Assembly (NCBI GenBank): GCA_016720115.1
Contig: JADJXT010000001.1
Span: forward strand, 992,001-1,056,000
Direction: 5' to 3'
Length of the DNA stretch: 64,000 nucleotides
DNA from: Sphingomonadales bacterium
GTDB lineage: Bacteria; Pseudomonadota; Alphaproteobacteria; Sphingomonadales; Sphingomonadaceae
Of the stretch, positions 1 to 9,083 are shown piece after piece. Numbering within the stretch: position 1 is the stretch's first letter; the number at the start of each line of letters is the position of its first letter. Below the pieces are notes generated by a model. That model searched no databases. It saw nothing but the letters and a program-made list of their open reading frames with translations, and was not told the origin of the DNA. Position numbers and translations under genes: made by a program.

Positions 1-2031
1 AAGGTCGACTTCGTGCTGATCGCAGGCAACGACCACCCGCCGGATGAAACGCAGGATCGCCGGGCTCAGCCAGTCATAACGCTCGGCAAGTCGCGGGTCC
101 GCACGATCCGCCGCAAACAGGAACTGGGTCAGATCGTTGGTGCCGATCGACAGGAAATCGATCTTTGGGAGCAGCACGTCGAGCATCTCTGCAAGCGCCG
201 GTACTTCCAGCATCGCCCCATAGCGTATCCGCGAAGGCAGCAATTTCTTCCTCGCGGCCAGATATTCGAGTTGTGCTTCGAAAACCTGTCTGGCCTCGTC
301 AAATTCCCAGGGCTCGGAAACCATCGGGAACATGACGTTGAGGTTCCGGCCTGCCGCAGCTTCCAAAAGCGCCCGGGCCTGAGCCTTCATCAGCCCTTCC
401 TGATCGAGCGCAAGCCGCAACGCGCGCCAGCCCATTGCCGGGTTCTCTTCTTCTTCGGAGACATGTTTGAGGTAGGGCAGCGCCTTGTCGCCGCCGACAT
501 CGATCGTGCGAAACACGACAGGCTTGTCTCCCGCCGCGTCGAGCACTTCGCGATAAAAGCGCTGCTGCCTCTCCCGTTGCGGCAGGGTAGCCGAAATCAG
601 GAACTGGAACTCGGTGCGAAACAGACCGATACCTTCGGCACCGGACAGGCCGATGGCGAGTGCATCGTCGCGAAGGCCGGCATTGATCAGCAATGCCACC
701 TTTTGGCCATCCCTTGTGACTGACGGCTCGTCGCGCAGCGCGGCGTAGCGTGCCTTTTTCTTCTGCCGATCCGCCAGATCGCTGGAAAACGCCCCCTGCA
801 CCGCTGGCGACGGGCGGACAATGACGTTTTTGTCGTCGACATTGAGCAACAGCATATCGCCATCGCGTATCGTCTGGCGCACGCCGTTGACACGGCCGAG
901 CACGGGAACGCCCATGGCGCGTGCGACAATGGTGACATGTGCAGTCAGCGATCCTTCTTCGAGGACAACGCCGCGCAGGCGGCGCTTGTCATATTCAAGC
1001 AGCTCTGCCGGGCCGAGATTGCGCGCGACAAGGATCGAATCCTGTTTGAGCCCCAACTGCGCCGCAGTACCCATCTGGCCGGAAACAATGCGCAGCAACC
1101 GGTTCGACAAATCCTCAAGGTCGTGCATGCGATCGGCGAGCAGCGGATCGTCGATCTGGCGCATCCGCATACGTGTGCGTTGCTGTACGCGCTCAATGGC
1201 TGCCTCGGCGGTAAGGCCGCTGTCGATAGCCTCGTTGATGCGCCGTGACCAGCCTTCGTCATAGGCGAACATCTTGTAGGTATCGAGTATCTCTTCATGT
1301 TCGCCACCGGCGCCGAATTCCGCCATATTGGCCATGCGATCGATCTGTTCGCGCATCTTGTCGAATGCGGAATAAACACGCGCGCGTTCGGCCTCGGTAT
1401 CTTCGGCGACCGTATGTTCGATGCGGACATTGGGCTGGTGGAAAATGGCAACGCCTGCAGCCGCGCCGGATACCAGCGGCAGGCCATTGAGTACGATGGT
1501 ACCTGTCTGGCCGCTGCCGATCGTGCCCGCCTCGTCGATCAACCCGGCATTGGCTATCAGTTCGGACAATACCATTGCCGTGGTCTGCAACGCTTCAATC
1601 TCGATTTCGGCATATTTGCGCGGATCGGCGTGCTGGACCGCGAGCACACCGACGGCCCTTTCCGACCGGACGATAGGTACGCCAGCGAAGCTGTGGAAAC
1701 GTTCTTCACCCGTCTCCGGCATGTAGCGGAACGCGGGGTGCGCGGCAGCCTCATCAAGGTTCAGTGTTTCGACATTGTCGGCGATGGTTCCGACAAGGCC
1801 TTCGCCAAAGGCAAGTTTCGTGACATGAACAGCATCCTGGTTCAGGCCGCGCGTTGCAAACAGTTCGAGCACGCCATCGCGTAAAAGGTAGATCGAGCAC
1901 ACTTCGCTCGTCAGCGCTTCACCGATAATATTGACGACCTGATTGAGTTTTGCCTGCGCATGATTGCCCGAGGCCATCACTTCGTGCAGGCCGGTCAAAA
2001 TATTGCGTGCTGCGATTGCTGCGCCTTCCAT
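1..2031 (-). CDS. ptsP: Phosphoenolpyruvate-protein phosphotransferase PtsP (EI-Ntr), C-terminus cut by window edge
   Basis: First enzyme of the nitrogen PTS: it takes phosphate from PEP and passes it to the HPr-like NPr in the cytoplasm. About 677 residues are visible. Residues ~20-155 form a GAF sensory domain (includes FAGVPIVR and VGVLAVQH). The phosphohistidine segment TAHVTIVARAMGVPVLG puts the active His near 365. The PEP-binding TIM barrel follows, with GIGLFRTEF, FRTIDVGGDK and the late SIGTNDLTQF. The family is about 750 residues, so roughly the last 75 lie beyond position 1. The start is ATG at 2031, because an in-frame TAA lies four codons upstream. PtsP responds to nitrogen state through its GAF domain in other proteobacteria, which fits the many nitrogen genes in this window. 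Seen: motifs and truncation. Inferred: nitrogen sensing role here. Confidence 0.93.
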   Translation of the reverse strand, partial: MEGAAIAARNILTGLHEVMASGNHAQAKLNQVVNIIGEALTSEVCSIYLLRDGVLELFATRGLNQDAVHVTKLAFGEGLVGTIADNVETLNLDEAAAHPAFRYMPETGEERFHSFAGVPIVRSERAVGVLAVQHADPRKYAEIEIEALQTTAMVLSELIANAGLIDEAGTIGSGQTGTIVLNGLPLVSGAAAGVAIFHQPNVRIEHTVAEDTEAERARVYSAFDKMREQIDRMANMAEFGAGGEHEEILDTYKMFAYDEGWSRRINEAIDSGLTAEAAIERVQQRTRMRMRQIDDPLLADRMHDLEDLSNRLLRIVSGQMGTAAQLGLKQDSILVARNLGPAELLEYDKRRLRGVVLEEGSLTAHVTIVARAMGVPVLGRVNGVRQTIRDGDMLLLNVDDKNVIVRPSPAVQGAFSSDLADRQKKKARYAALRDEPSVTRDGQKVALLINAGLRDDALAIGLSGAEGIGLFRTEFQFLISATLPQRERQQRFYREVLDAAGDKPVVFRTIDVGGDKALPYLKHVSEEEENPAMGWRALRLALDQEGLMKAQARALLEAAAGRNLNVMFPMVSEPWEFDEARQVFEAQLEYLAARKKLLPSRIRYGAMLEVPALAEMLDVLLPKIDFLSIGTNDLTQFLFAADRADPRLAERYDWLSPAILRFIRRVVVACDQHEVDL

Positions 2032-2112
2032 GCCATCCGGTTAGCAGATGGCATGGACGCAAGCGATACCCCCTGAAGGGGTCAGTTGAAATAATTACGT
2101 ATGCATCCGGAT

Positions 2113-2280
2113 TTAGGCGGAAGTCAGTTCCTGCGCCATGGCATCCTTGATCTGAAGCTTCTGCTTTTTGATGCGGTGTATCAAATCATCGTCTGGGAAG
2201 GGCCGGGCTTCTTCGGTTTCGAGTTGGGTTTCGAGTTCTGCATGTTTCAGGCGCAGGGCCGACAGATGATTTTCGCTCAC
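2113..2280 (-). CDS. YdcH family (DUF465) small protein
   Basis: A 55-residue, highly charged, helical protein with the DUF465 layout (HLSALRLKHAELETQLETEE, then HRIKKQKLQIKDAM). The function of the family is unknown; members are short two-helix hairpins. The start chosen is GTG at 2280, preceded by AAGGAG six bases upstream. A longer ATG-started version to 2340 exists, but its extra residues do not resemble the family. A second YdcH gene lies divergently at 2478, and an RcdA-like gene follows that, an arrangement I associate with alphaproteobacteria. Confidence 0.85.
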   Translation of the reverse strand: MSENHLSALRLKHAELETQLETEEARPFPDDDLIHRIKKQKLQIKDAMAQELTSA

Positions 2281-2477
2281 CGCTATCTCCTTCTTGCTTG
2301 TCGCCAGGAGAGTCGATCCAGTTCGACTCACCAGAGCCAAGGAGGTGAGTAAAACATGTTTTCCACAGGCTGTCTCGATAAAAAGTGTCCGTGTTGTCGC
2401 AGGTCATTTTCGTTCTGGCGACAAACTGGCAGCACCGCTATCACCATCCAGGGCAACAGCGAGAATAATAGGGCGTT

Positions 2478-2675
2478 ATGAACGACGACGGAATCCGGCA
2501 GCAGATTGAAATGTTGAAGATCGAGCATCGCGATCTTGATGCCGCCATTTCCGCGCTGCAGGCCAGTCCGGTTTCCGACCAATTGCAAATCGCGCGGTTA
2601 AAGCGGAAGAAACTCGCGCTGAAGGATCGCATCGGGATTCTTGAGGATCAGTTGATCCCGGACATAATAGCCTGA
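2478..2675 (+). CDS. YdcH family (DUF465) small protein
   Basis: A 65-residue protein with the same two-helix pattern as its divergent neighbour (IEMLKIEHRDLDAAISAL, then IARLKRKKLALKDRIGILE). Role unknown; no catalytic residues. The start is the ATG at 2478. It precedes the RcdA-like gene at 2801 with a ~125-base gap, so it may be the first gene of a short plus-strand unit. The about 200 bases between the two YdcH genes probably hold divergent promoters, but I saw no clear operator there. Confidence 0.85.
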   Translation: MNDDGIRQQIEMLKIEHRDLDAAISALQASPVSDQLQIARLKRKKLALKDRIGILEDQLIPDIIA

Positions 2676-2800
2676 TTTACCGTAATATCGCGTTCAAGAT
2701 GGTGATGGTTAACGTGCCGTCATGGAACATTTTCCGGAATGCGGTGGAAAAGTGGTAAATCTTGCTGACAGCGCCGGAGTCGCTTTGGCATGTAGCCGTC

Positions 2801-3250
2801 ATGCACGCCCCGCAATATCAACTGACGCCCAAGCTTGTCGACGGTCTTTACACCGAAGCGATGCTGCTTGCAGACGAAGCGCGTTCCTATTTTGACAGCG
2901 AACGCGCCCGCGAGATCGAGCCTGCCGATGTCGCTGTCGCTTTTTCATGCGAGTCGCTCAAGGTTACGACGCGCCTGATGCATGTCATTGCCTGGCTGCT
3001 GAACCAGAAGGCGATACGGGCCGGGGAAATTCATCCTTCGGACATCATGCGCGAACTGGACGAACTGGGCTATGCACCAGCCACCGATGACTGGATGGTC
3101 GAGCGCATGCCCGATGAAGCGCGCAACCTGATCATTGCGAGTGAAGACCTTTACTATCGTGTCCAGCGCATCAGCAGCCATATTTATGCCGAACCGGCCA
3201 ATGCCCCGGAACCGCACAAGATGATCGAACAAATCCGCCGCGCATTCTGA
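2801..3250 (+). CDS. rcdA: DUF1465 family protein, RcdA-like cell-cycle adaptor
   Basis: A helical protein of about 149 residues that matches the DUF1465/RcdA family as I know it (segments YTEAMLLADEARSYFD, VTTRLMHVIAWLLNQKA, ASEDLYYRVQRI). In Caulobacter, RcdA is an adaptor that helps the ClpXP protease destroy the master regulator CtrA at the G1-S transition. The start is placed at ATG 2801; an in-frame TTG at 2762 would add 13 residues and cannot be excluded, since neither start has a strong ribosome binding site. The role in this organism is inferred from the family. Confidence 0.82.
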   Translation: MHAPQYQLTPKLVDGLYTEAMLLADEARSYFDSERAREIEPADVAVAFSCESLKVTTRLMHVIAWLLNQKAIRAGEIHPSDIMRELDELGYAPATDDWMVERMPDEARNLIIASEDLYYRVQRISSHIYAEPANAPEPHKMIEQIRRAF

Positions 3251-3323
3251 GTTTCGCTGCGATTACTCAAATCGGAAAGTTTTGCAATTCACAGGGCGTG
3301 ACCTTGTGCGTGTGACGCCTTAT

Positions 3324-4394
3324 ATGGCGGCTATGGAAAATGTCGCTTCAACCAAGCCGAAGGCGTTCGAGGATAACGACCTTATCCGAGAGGCTGCCGC
3401 GCTGACCCGTGAATTCAGCGTTGCCAAACCCGGCATCTATTGGCCCGATTTCCTGGGCTCGGCATTGCTGGGCTACGTCGGGCTGTATTTCGCAATTGCG
3501 GGTTCATCGCTGGCTATCCAGTTGGCTGGTGCGGCCGTCGCGATTACCTTCCTGTATCGCGCCGCTCTGTTCATCCACGAAATCACCCACATGAAGCGTG
3601 ATCATGTTCCCGGCTTCCGCTGGGTGTGGAATTTCCTCGTCGGCATCCCGATGTTGATCCCGTCTTTCACCTATGAAGATACGCACAACCAGCATCATTC
3701 GAAGATGCGTTATGGCACCGACCGCGATCCGGAATATCTGCCGCTCGCACTGATGAAGCCGCATATGCTGATATTCTTCATGGCTGTTGCCGCTCTGGGT
3801 TCGATCGGGTTCCTGATCCGCTTTGCAATCCTGTCGCCGCTTTCGCTGATAAGCCCCTGGATTCGGCGCGAAACGGTTGCCCGTTTTTCGACCTTGTCGA
3901 TCAATCCGTCCTACCGTCGCGCCTTGCCGGAGGGCGAGTTTCGCCGCGACTGGATCATCATGGAAACCGGCGCAGCCATTTGGTCGATCGGGATTTTGAC
4001 CGCGGTGTTTGTCGGCTGGATATCGGTGAAGGCCTTTCTGATTTACCTCGCCATCGTCGCGGTGGCGCTGGTGCTCAACCAGATACGCACTTTGGTTGCG
4101 CATTTGTGGGAGAATGACGGAAAAGTTCTCAGTGTCACCGAACAATATCTGGACAGCGTGAACGTTCCGCCGCCGGGGATCATGGGTGAGTTTTGGGCGC
4201 CGGTCGGCCTGCGCTACCATGCTTTGCACCATCTCGTGCCGAGCGTGCCCTATCATGCCCTGCCGGAGGTGCACCGCAGGCTCGCGGCGAAATTCGGCAG
4301 CGGCAGTAATTATGGCAAGGCCAACTATCCCAACTTGCGCGGCCTGCTTGCGCGGCTGGTGAAGTCGTCGGTCAGCGGTGGAAAGGCGGCCTAG
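3324..4394 (+). CDS. Membrane fatty acid desaturase family protein
   Basis: An integral-membrane di-iron desaturase/hydroxylase. The three histidine boxes are visible: HEITH, HNQHH and, near the C-terminus, HALHH followed by PYHALPEVHRRL. Hydrophobic segments lie between the boxes (WPDFLGSALLGYVGLYFAIA, MLIFFMAVAALGSIGFL, and others). It probably introduces a double bond or hydroxyl into a lipid acyl chain at the inner membrane; the substrate cannot be read from sequence. Start ATG 3324, with 3333 as an alternative; a TTG at 3282 would give a longer, less likely product. Its stop shares a CTAG tetranucleotide with the stop of the convergent peptidase gene. Confidence 0.88.
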   Translation: MAAMENVASTKPKAFEDNDLIREAAALTREFSVAKPGIYWPDFLGSALLGYVGLYFAIAGSSLAIQLAGAAVAITFLYRAALFIHEITHMKRDHVPGFRWVWNFLVGIPMLIPSFTYEDTHNQHHSKMRYGTDRDPEYLPLALMKPHMLIFFMAVAALGSIGFLIRFAILSPLSLISPWIRRETVARFSTLSINPSYRRALPEGEFRRDWIIMETGAAIWSIGILTAVFVGWISVKAFLIYLAIVAVALVLNQIRTLVAHLWENDGKVLSVTEQYLDSVNVPPPGIMGEFWAPVGLRYHALHHLVPSVPYHALPEVHRRLAAKFGSGSNYGKANYPNLRGLLARLVKSSVSGGKAA

Positions 4395-5827
4395 TTCGCC
4401 TTTTCCCTGGCTAGCCGCGACATCAGGATGGCGGCGCGCTTGGCCTGCCGCTTGATGCTGCCCAGATCGACCGTTTCACCCGGGGCATGATCGCCGCGAC
4501 TGTACGGACCGAGGCCTGCGAGACCGTCGACATCGCTGGCAACGAAACTGATATCGCCAGCTCCGCGCTTGAGCGGGTCGAGCGGCGGCATTTCAGCGAG
4601 GCCCATGTCGCGATTAACGCTGTTCAGCCTATCGAGCAGCGCCTTGTTGCCTACAGTCGGAGCCATTGCAGGATAGGCGCCCGGATCGAAGCTGATTTTG
4701 GCGCTGGTCAACGGAGCGGATTCAGCGACAATCGCCAGCATTTTTGATTTTACCCGCGCGGTCTGTTCTTCGGACAGGGTGCGGAAATCGCCTCGTGCAA
4801 GTGCGATGCCGGGAATGATGTTGGTCTTGCCCGCTGCCGTTGCGCGTATGCCTCCGGCGTCGAACGCAGCCTCCTGCCCTGCCGCGATCAGCCCGACGTT
4901 GAAGGTCAGGTTGGGCTCGGGCAGTTCGGTGCGGAAACGGTGGATGATGCGGGCGAGTTCGAACGCCGCGCCATCGCCCGACGTTTCGCTGAAAATGCCG
5001 GAACTGTGCCCGCTTCTGCCATGCACCTCCAGCCTCCAACTGTTCGAGGAACGCCGGGCGATCGAGCCCATGTCTTGCCCCGCATCGCGCACCAGGCCCT
5101 CGAAATCGAGTGCGACGTCGGCCCGCTTTCCTGCCGCGATCAGCGGCGCACGGGTGACCTCTATGGGTTCGCCCGCATCTTCCTCATCGCCGGTCATGTG
5201 GATTTCGATATTGGCGTCTTTGAGCGTGCCCGCCGCCTGCATCGCGCGCAGAGCGGCAACAATCACTGTCATCCCGCCCTTGTCGTCGCCGGTGCCCGGG
5301 CCTTCGGCTTCATCCACGCCGGTCGATTTGTTGCGGACGAATGCCTGAAACGGACTGTCGGGTTCAAACACAGTATCAAGATGTGCGACAAGCAACAGGC
5401 GCTTGGTGCCCTTTTTGCCATGCTTGGTGGCGACCAGATGCCCGGCACGGCCCGCCGCCGACATATCCAGCCATTCCAGCCTGAAGCCCAGCGGCTCCAG
5501 TTCGGCGCGCATCATGTCGCCGACTTTGCGTACGCCCTCAAAATTCATCGATCCCGAATTCTGGTTCACGAGGCGTTCGAGCAGAGCGACCGAGCGTTCA
5601 TATTCGGCATCGACAGTGGCAACCATCTTCGCCTCTGCCTTGTTCAGTTGTGCATGAACTGGTGTCGCGAGAGCAAGGGCTGCGAACAAGGCCGAACCGA
5701 TAAGCCCCTCCCGCTTGCGGAAGGGGTTGGGGAGGGCGCGAGCAGAACGAGCTTGCGCCGGTTCAGACCCTCCCCCGGCCCCTCCCGCAAGCGGGAGGGA
5801 AGAAAGCGTGCCTATCCCGAAAATCAC
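4391..5827 (-). CDS. M20 family metallopeptidase, exported (glutamate carboxypeptidase-like)
   Basis: Zinc peptidase with the M20 ligand pattern: VAHLDTVF (His, Asp), GTGDDKGGM (Asp), TGDEEDAGEP (Glu pair) and the late RGDHAPGETVD (His). A hydrophobic stretch ending ALATPVHA-Q looks like a signal peptide, so the enzyme probably works in the periplasm. The start is uncertain. GTG 5827 overlaps the stop of the upstream aldehyde dehydrogenase as GTGA, which suggests translational coupling, but between it and the signal peptide lies a complete palindromic repeat element that would be translated as about 32 Gly/Pro/Arg-rich residues. Either that segment is translated and removed with the signal peptide, or a non-standard start lies just before RKREGLIG. 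Substrate unknown. Confidence 0.85.
   Translation of the reverse strand: MIFGIGTLSSLPLAGGAGGGSEPAQARSARALPNPFRKREGLIGSALFAALALATPVHAQLNKAEAKMVATVDAEYERSVALLERLVNQNSGSMNFEGVRKVGDMMRAELEPLGFRLEWLDMSAAGRAGHLVATKHGKKGTKRLLLVAHLDTVFEPDSPFQAFVRNKSTGVDEAEGPGTGDDKGGMTVIVAALRAMQAAGTLKDANIEIHMTGDEEDAGEPIEVTRAPLIAAGKRADVALDFEGLVRDAGQDMGSIARRSSNSWRLEVHGRSGHSSGIFSETSGDGAAFELARIIHRFRTELPEPNLTFNVGLIAAGQEAAFDAGGIRATAAGKTNIIPGIALARGDFRTLSEEQTARVKSKMLAIVAESAPLTSAKISFDPGAYPAMAPTVGNKALLDRLNSVNRDMGLAEMPPLDPLKRGAGDISFVASDVDGLAGLGPYSRGDHAPGETVDLGSIKRQAKRAAILMSRLAREKAN
5705..5799. repeat. REPIN-like pair of inverted REP palindromes
   Basis: Two 21-22 base palindromes of the CCCTCCCGC/GCGGGAGGG type at 5705-5726 and 5779-5799, with the central TTGC/CAAG inverted between copies and about 50 bases of spacer. 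The same composite layout recurs at 9084-9178. This copy lies inside the predicted 5' end of the M20 peptidase gene. Confidence 0.85.
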
Positions 5828-7248
5828 GCAGGCAGGCCGCTGATCGCTTTCACTTCCATGAAGTCCTTGAGGCCGAACAGCCCGGCTTCGCGGCCATTGC
5901 CCGACTGTTTGTAGCCGCCGAACGGTGCGCCGGGTGCCGGGCCCCAATTGTTGATCGCCACCATGCCTGCGCGCAGTTTCGGGGCGACAGCCGCAGCCTT
6001 GGCAGGATCGCCCGAAACCACAGCCGAAAGGCCATATTCGGTGTCGTTGGCGATTTCGATGGCCTGGTCGAGGTCTTCATAGGCCATGATCGTCGCGACC
6101 GGACCGAACACCTCTTCCTTGGCGATGCGCATGTCAGGGGTGACGCCCGAGAATACGGTCGGCTTGATGTAATAGCCGCGATTGAGATCGGCTGGGCGAT
6201 CGGTGCCGCCGGTTTCGAGCGTCGCGCCCTCGTCGATTGCGGACTGGATCAGACCCTGGATCTTTTCATATTGTGCCTTGTTGACAACAGGGCCGATATG
6301 CCCGCCTTCCTGCAACGGATCGCCGACCTGTGTGCCTTCGAACATCGCCTTGACGAAATTGGCGGCTTCCTGCGCGCGGTCTTTCTGCACAAGGATGCGC
6401 GTCGGTGCGATGCAGCTCTGGCCGCTGTTGATCAGCACGCCCTGCACGGTCGGCGGCAGTACTTCGTCGAACTTCGCATCGGGCAGCACGACATTGGGCG
6501 ATTTGCCGCCCAGTTCCTGATGCACGCGCTTCACCGTGTCCGCAGCCGCCTTTGCAACAAGGATGCCGGCACGGGTCGAGCCGGTGAAGCTGACCATATC
6601 GACATCAGGATGCGCCGAAATTGCCGCACCGACGGTCGGGCCATCGCCCTGGACCAGATTGAACACGCCCGGCGGCACACCGGCGGCGTCCATCACCTCT
6701 GCAAAGATTGCCGCGTTGCCGGGGCATTCTTCCGAAGGTTTCAGCACCATGGTGTTGCCTGCGGCGATGCAGGGCGCAACCTTCAGGGCAATCTGGTTGA
6801 GCGGCCAGTTCCACGGCGTGATCAGGCCGACGACGCCGATGGGTTCATAGACCACGGTATTGGCGCCATGCTGTTCCTTGAACGAGAATTGCTCAAGCGC
6901 GGGCAGGGTGCCAAGGAAGCCGCCAAGGCCCGCCGGGGCCTGTGCCATGGTTGCAAAGCTGACGGGTGCGCCCATTTCAGCGGCCATCGATTTGGCGAAA
7001 TCGGGAATGCGCTTTTTATATTCCTCGATGATCCGGCCCATCAGCGCGAGCCTCTCTTCGCGGCTCGTCTGGCTGAAGCTCTTGAACGCCTCGCGTGCAG
7101 CGGCGACCGCCGCGTCGACATCGGCTTGCGTGCCAAGGGTGATTTCGGTGCAAGCCTCTTCTGTCGAGGGGCTGATCACTTCATGGCGCTTGCCGCCAAT
7201 GCTGTCGACCCATTTGCCGTTGATATAATGTTTCAGATAGCTGTCCAT
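5824..7248 (-). CDS. NAD(P)-dependent aldehyde dehydrogenase
   Basis: A 474-residue ALDH superfamily enzyme that oxidises an aldehyde to its acid. Visible are the cofactor segment LITPWNWPLNQIALKVAP, the ELGGKSPNVVL motif containing the catalytic Glu, the nucleophile region NSGQSCIAPTRILV (Cys), and the C-terminal FGGYKQSGNGREAG. The start is ATG 7248, with AAGGAG about six bases upstream. It is followed directly by the M20 peptidase (stop and start overlap), so the two are probably co-transcribed. The aldehyde substrate cannot be told from sequence. Confidence 0.9.
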   Translation of the reverse strand: MDSYLKHYINGKWVDSIGGKRHEVISPSTEEACTEITLGTQADVDAAVAAAREAFKSFSQTSREERLALMGRIIEEYKKRIPDFAKSMAAEMGAPVSFATMAQAPAGLGGFLGTLPALEQFSFKEQHGANTVVYEPIGVVGLITPWNWPLNQIALKVAPCIAAGNTMVLKPSEECPGNAAIFAEVMDAAGVPPGVFNLVQGDGPTVGAAISAHPDVDMVSFTGSTRAGILVAKAAADTVKRVHQELGGKSPNVVLPDAKFDEVLPPTVQGVLINSGQSCIAPTRILVQKDRAQEAANFVKAMFEGTQVGDPLQEGGHIGPVVNKAQYEKIQGLIQSAIDEGATLETGGTDRPADLNRGYYIKPTVFSGVTPDMRIAKEEVFGPVATIMAYEDLDQAIEIANDTEYGLSAVVSGDPAKAAAVAPKLRAGMVAINNWGPAPGAPFGGYKQSGNGREAGLFGLKDFMEVKAISGLPA

Positions 7249-7651
7249 GTCACTCTCCTTAAGTCCCAGCGAGTCGCGAAAGCGAGGCTTCAGTTTTGAT
7301 TTGAGACTTTTTCGGCGAAGGTCAACAGCGCGCTCAATCGTGGGATTAAATTTTGCGACAGAGCGGTCGCGGATTTCCGCCGAAAAATCGTTCCTGGTTT
7401 CCCTGGCTTCCCGCCTGTGGCGATTTTTTGGGAAGATAAGGTTCTGCAAATCCTCTCCATCGCAAGTCGATGGGGCGGGTAAAATCGATACCCCGCTCAC
7501 GGCATTCGCACCCTTGGCTCTAGCGGTTGCTTTGGTGCCAGCCCCCAACCCGTTCGCCCCGAGCTTGTCTTAGGGCAATCTTGTCAAAAAAGGCCAAACA
7601 AAAAGGCGCCCGGATCGCTCCGGGCGCCTCTTCAAATCCAAAGCTGGAAAA
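7249..7651. other. Intergenic region between glnA and the aldehyde dehydrogenase gene
   Basis: About 400 bases without a convincing gene. It must carry the promoter of the minus-strand aldehyde dehydrogenase gene (near 7250-7400). Around 7552-7578 lies a degraded copy of the CCTGAGCTTGTCGAAGGGC-type repeat. The glnA terminator is at 7599-7628. Confidence 0.6.
7599..7628 (-). terminator. Rho-independent terminator of glnA
   Basis: A 10-bp perfect stem (GGCGCCCGGA / TCCGGGCGCC, loop of four) at 7605-7628, followed on the minus strand by a run of five T. It sits 24 bases after the glnA stop. Confidence 0.88.
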
Positions 7652-9061
7652 TCAGCCCGAATAGTACATGTCGAACTCGACCGGTGACGGCGTGGTTTCC
7701 CAGCGGCTCACTTCGTCCCATTTGAGATCGATATAGGCTTCGATCTGGTCCTTGCTGAAGACATCGCCTTCGAGGAGGAAGTCGTGGTCGGCAGCGAGGC
7801 TGTCGAGCGCTTCGCGCAGCGAAGCGCAGACAGTGGGAACCTGGGCGAGTTCTGCGGGGGGCAGATCGTACAGGTTCTTGTCCATTGCGTCGCCGGGGTG
7901 GATCTTGTTACGGATGCCGTCCAGGCCCGCCATCAGCAGCGCTGCATAGCAGAGATAGGGGTTGGCGAGCGCATCGGGGAAGCGGAACTCGACGCGCTTT
8001 GCCTTGTCGCCGGTGCCGTAGGGAATGCGGCACGAAGCCGAACGGTTGCGGCTCGAATAAGCGAGCAGCACGGGGGCTTCAAAGCCGGGCACCAGTCGCT
8101 TGTAGCTGTTGGTGGTCGGGTTGGTGAAGGCGTTCAGCGCCTTGGCGTGCTTGATGACGCCGCCGATGAAATAGAGGCACATTTCCGAAAGACCGGCATA
8201 GCCATTGCCCGCAAAGAGCGGCTTGCCCTTGGCCCAGATCGAGATGTGCGTGTGCATGCCCGAGCCATTGTCCGACTTGATCGGTTTCGGCATGAAGGTG
8301 GCCGTCTTGCCATAGGCATGGGCGACCTGGTGCACGACATATTTGTACACCTGCATACGGTCGGCGGTTTGCACCAGCGTGCCGAAGGTCAGGCCCAGCT
8401 CATGCTGTGCGGCGGCGACTTCGTGGTGGTGCTTGTCACAGGGCAGACCCATTTCGAGCATGGTCGAAACCATTTCGCCGCGGATATCGACAGCGCTGTC
8501 GACCGGCGCGACGGGGAAATAGCCGCCCTTGGCGCGCGGGCGGTGGGCAAGGTTGCCGGTTTCGTACGAACGACCGCTGTTGGTCGGCAGTTCGATATCG
8601 TCGATGCGGAAACCCGAACCGTCATAGCCGTCGTAGAAGGTCACGTCGTCGAACATGAAGAATTCGGCTTCGGGGCCGACATAGACGGTGTCGCCGATGC
8701 CGGTTGCCTTGACATAGGCCTCGGCGCGCTTGGCGGTCGAGCGCGGGTCGCGGGCATAGAGTTCGCCGGTCGAAGGCTCAACGATATCGCAGCAGATGAT
8801 CATCATCGGCGTTGCGCTGAACGGGTCCATATAGACCGCGTCAAGATCGGGGCGCAGGATCATGTCGGATTCGTTGATCGCCTTCCAGCCTTCGATCGAG
8901 GAGCCGTCGAACATCAGGCCGTCTTCGAGTTCATCTTCGCCAAGCACGCCAGCGCACATGGTGAGGTGCTGCCACTTGCCCTTCGGGTCGGTGAAACGCA
9001 GGTCGACCCACTCGACGTCATTGTCCTTGATCTGTTTCAGTACGTCCTTGGCGCTTGCCAT
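7652..9061 (-). CDS. glnA: Glutamine synthetase type I
   Basis: Makes glutamine from glutamate, ammonia and ATP; a cytoplasmic dodecamer. It is 469 residues long, the usual GSI-beta size. Seen: VEWVDLRFTDPKGKWQH at the N-terminus, FDGSSIEGW, the metal/ATP segments EAEFFMFDDV and NGSGMHTHISIW, and NRSASCRIP. The tyrosine in MDKNLYDLPPAE matches the adenylylation site, so GlnE control is likely. The start is ATG 9061 (MASAKDVL). A longer frame to 9190 only reads through the repeat and is rejected. It lies 125 bases downstream of glnB on the same strand, the usual alphaproteobacterial glnB-glnA pair, with a REPIN between them. Confidence 0.97.
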   Translation of the reverse strand: MASAKDVLKQIKDNDVEWVDLRFTDPKGKWQHLTMCAGVLGEDELEDGLMFDGSSIEGWKAINESDMILRPDLDAVYMDPFSATPMMIICCDIVEPSTGELYARDPRSTAKRAEAYVKATGIGDTVYVGPEAEFFMFDDVTFYDGYDGSGFRIDDIELPTNSGRSYETGNLAHRPRAKGGYFPVAPVDSAVDIRGEMVSTMLEMGLPCDKHHHEVAAAQHELGLTFGTLVQTADRMQVYKYVVHQVAHAYGKTATFMPKPIKSDNGSGMHTHISIWAKGKPLFAGNGYAGLSEMCLYFIGGVIKHAKALNAFTNPTTNSYKRLVPGFEAPVLLAYSSRNRSASCRIPYGTGDKAKRVEFRFPDALANPYLCYAALLMAGLDGIRNKIHPGDAMDKNLYDLPPAELAQVPTVCASLREALDSLAADHDFLLEGDVFSKDQIEAYIDLKWDEVSRWETTPSPVEFDMYYSG

Positions 9062-9083
9062 GATGCTTTCCTTCTTTCGTTCT

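Noticed and set aside
2068..2083. Short hairpin ACCCC-TGAA-GGGGT between ptsP and the YdcH gene
   Set aside because: Stem of five pairs with no T run; too weak to call a terminator.
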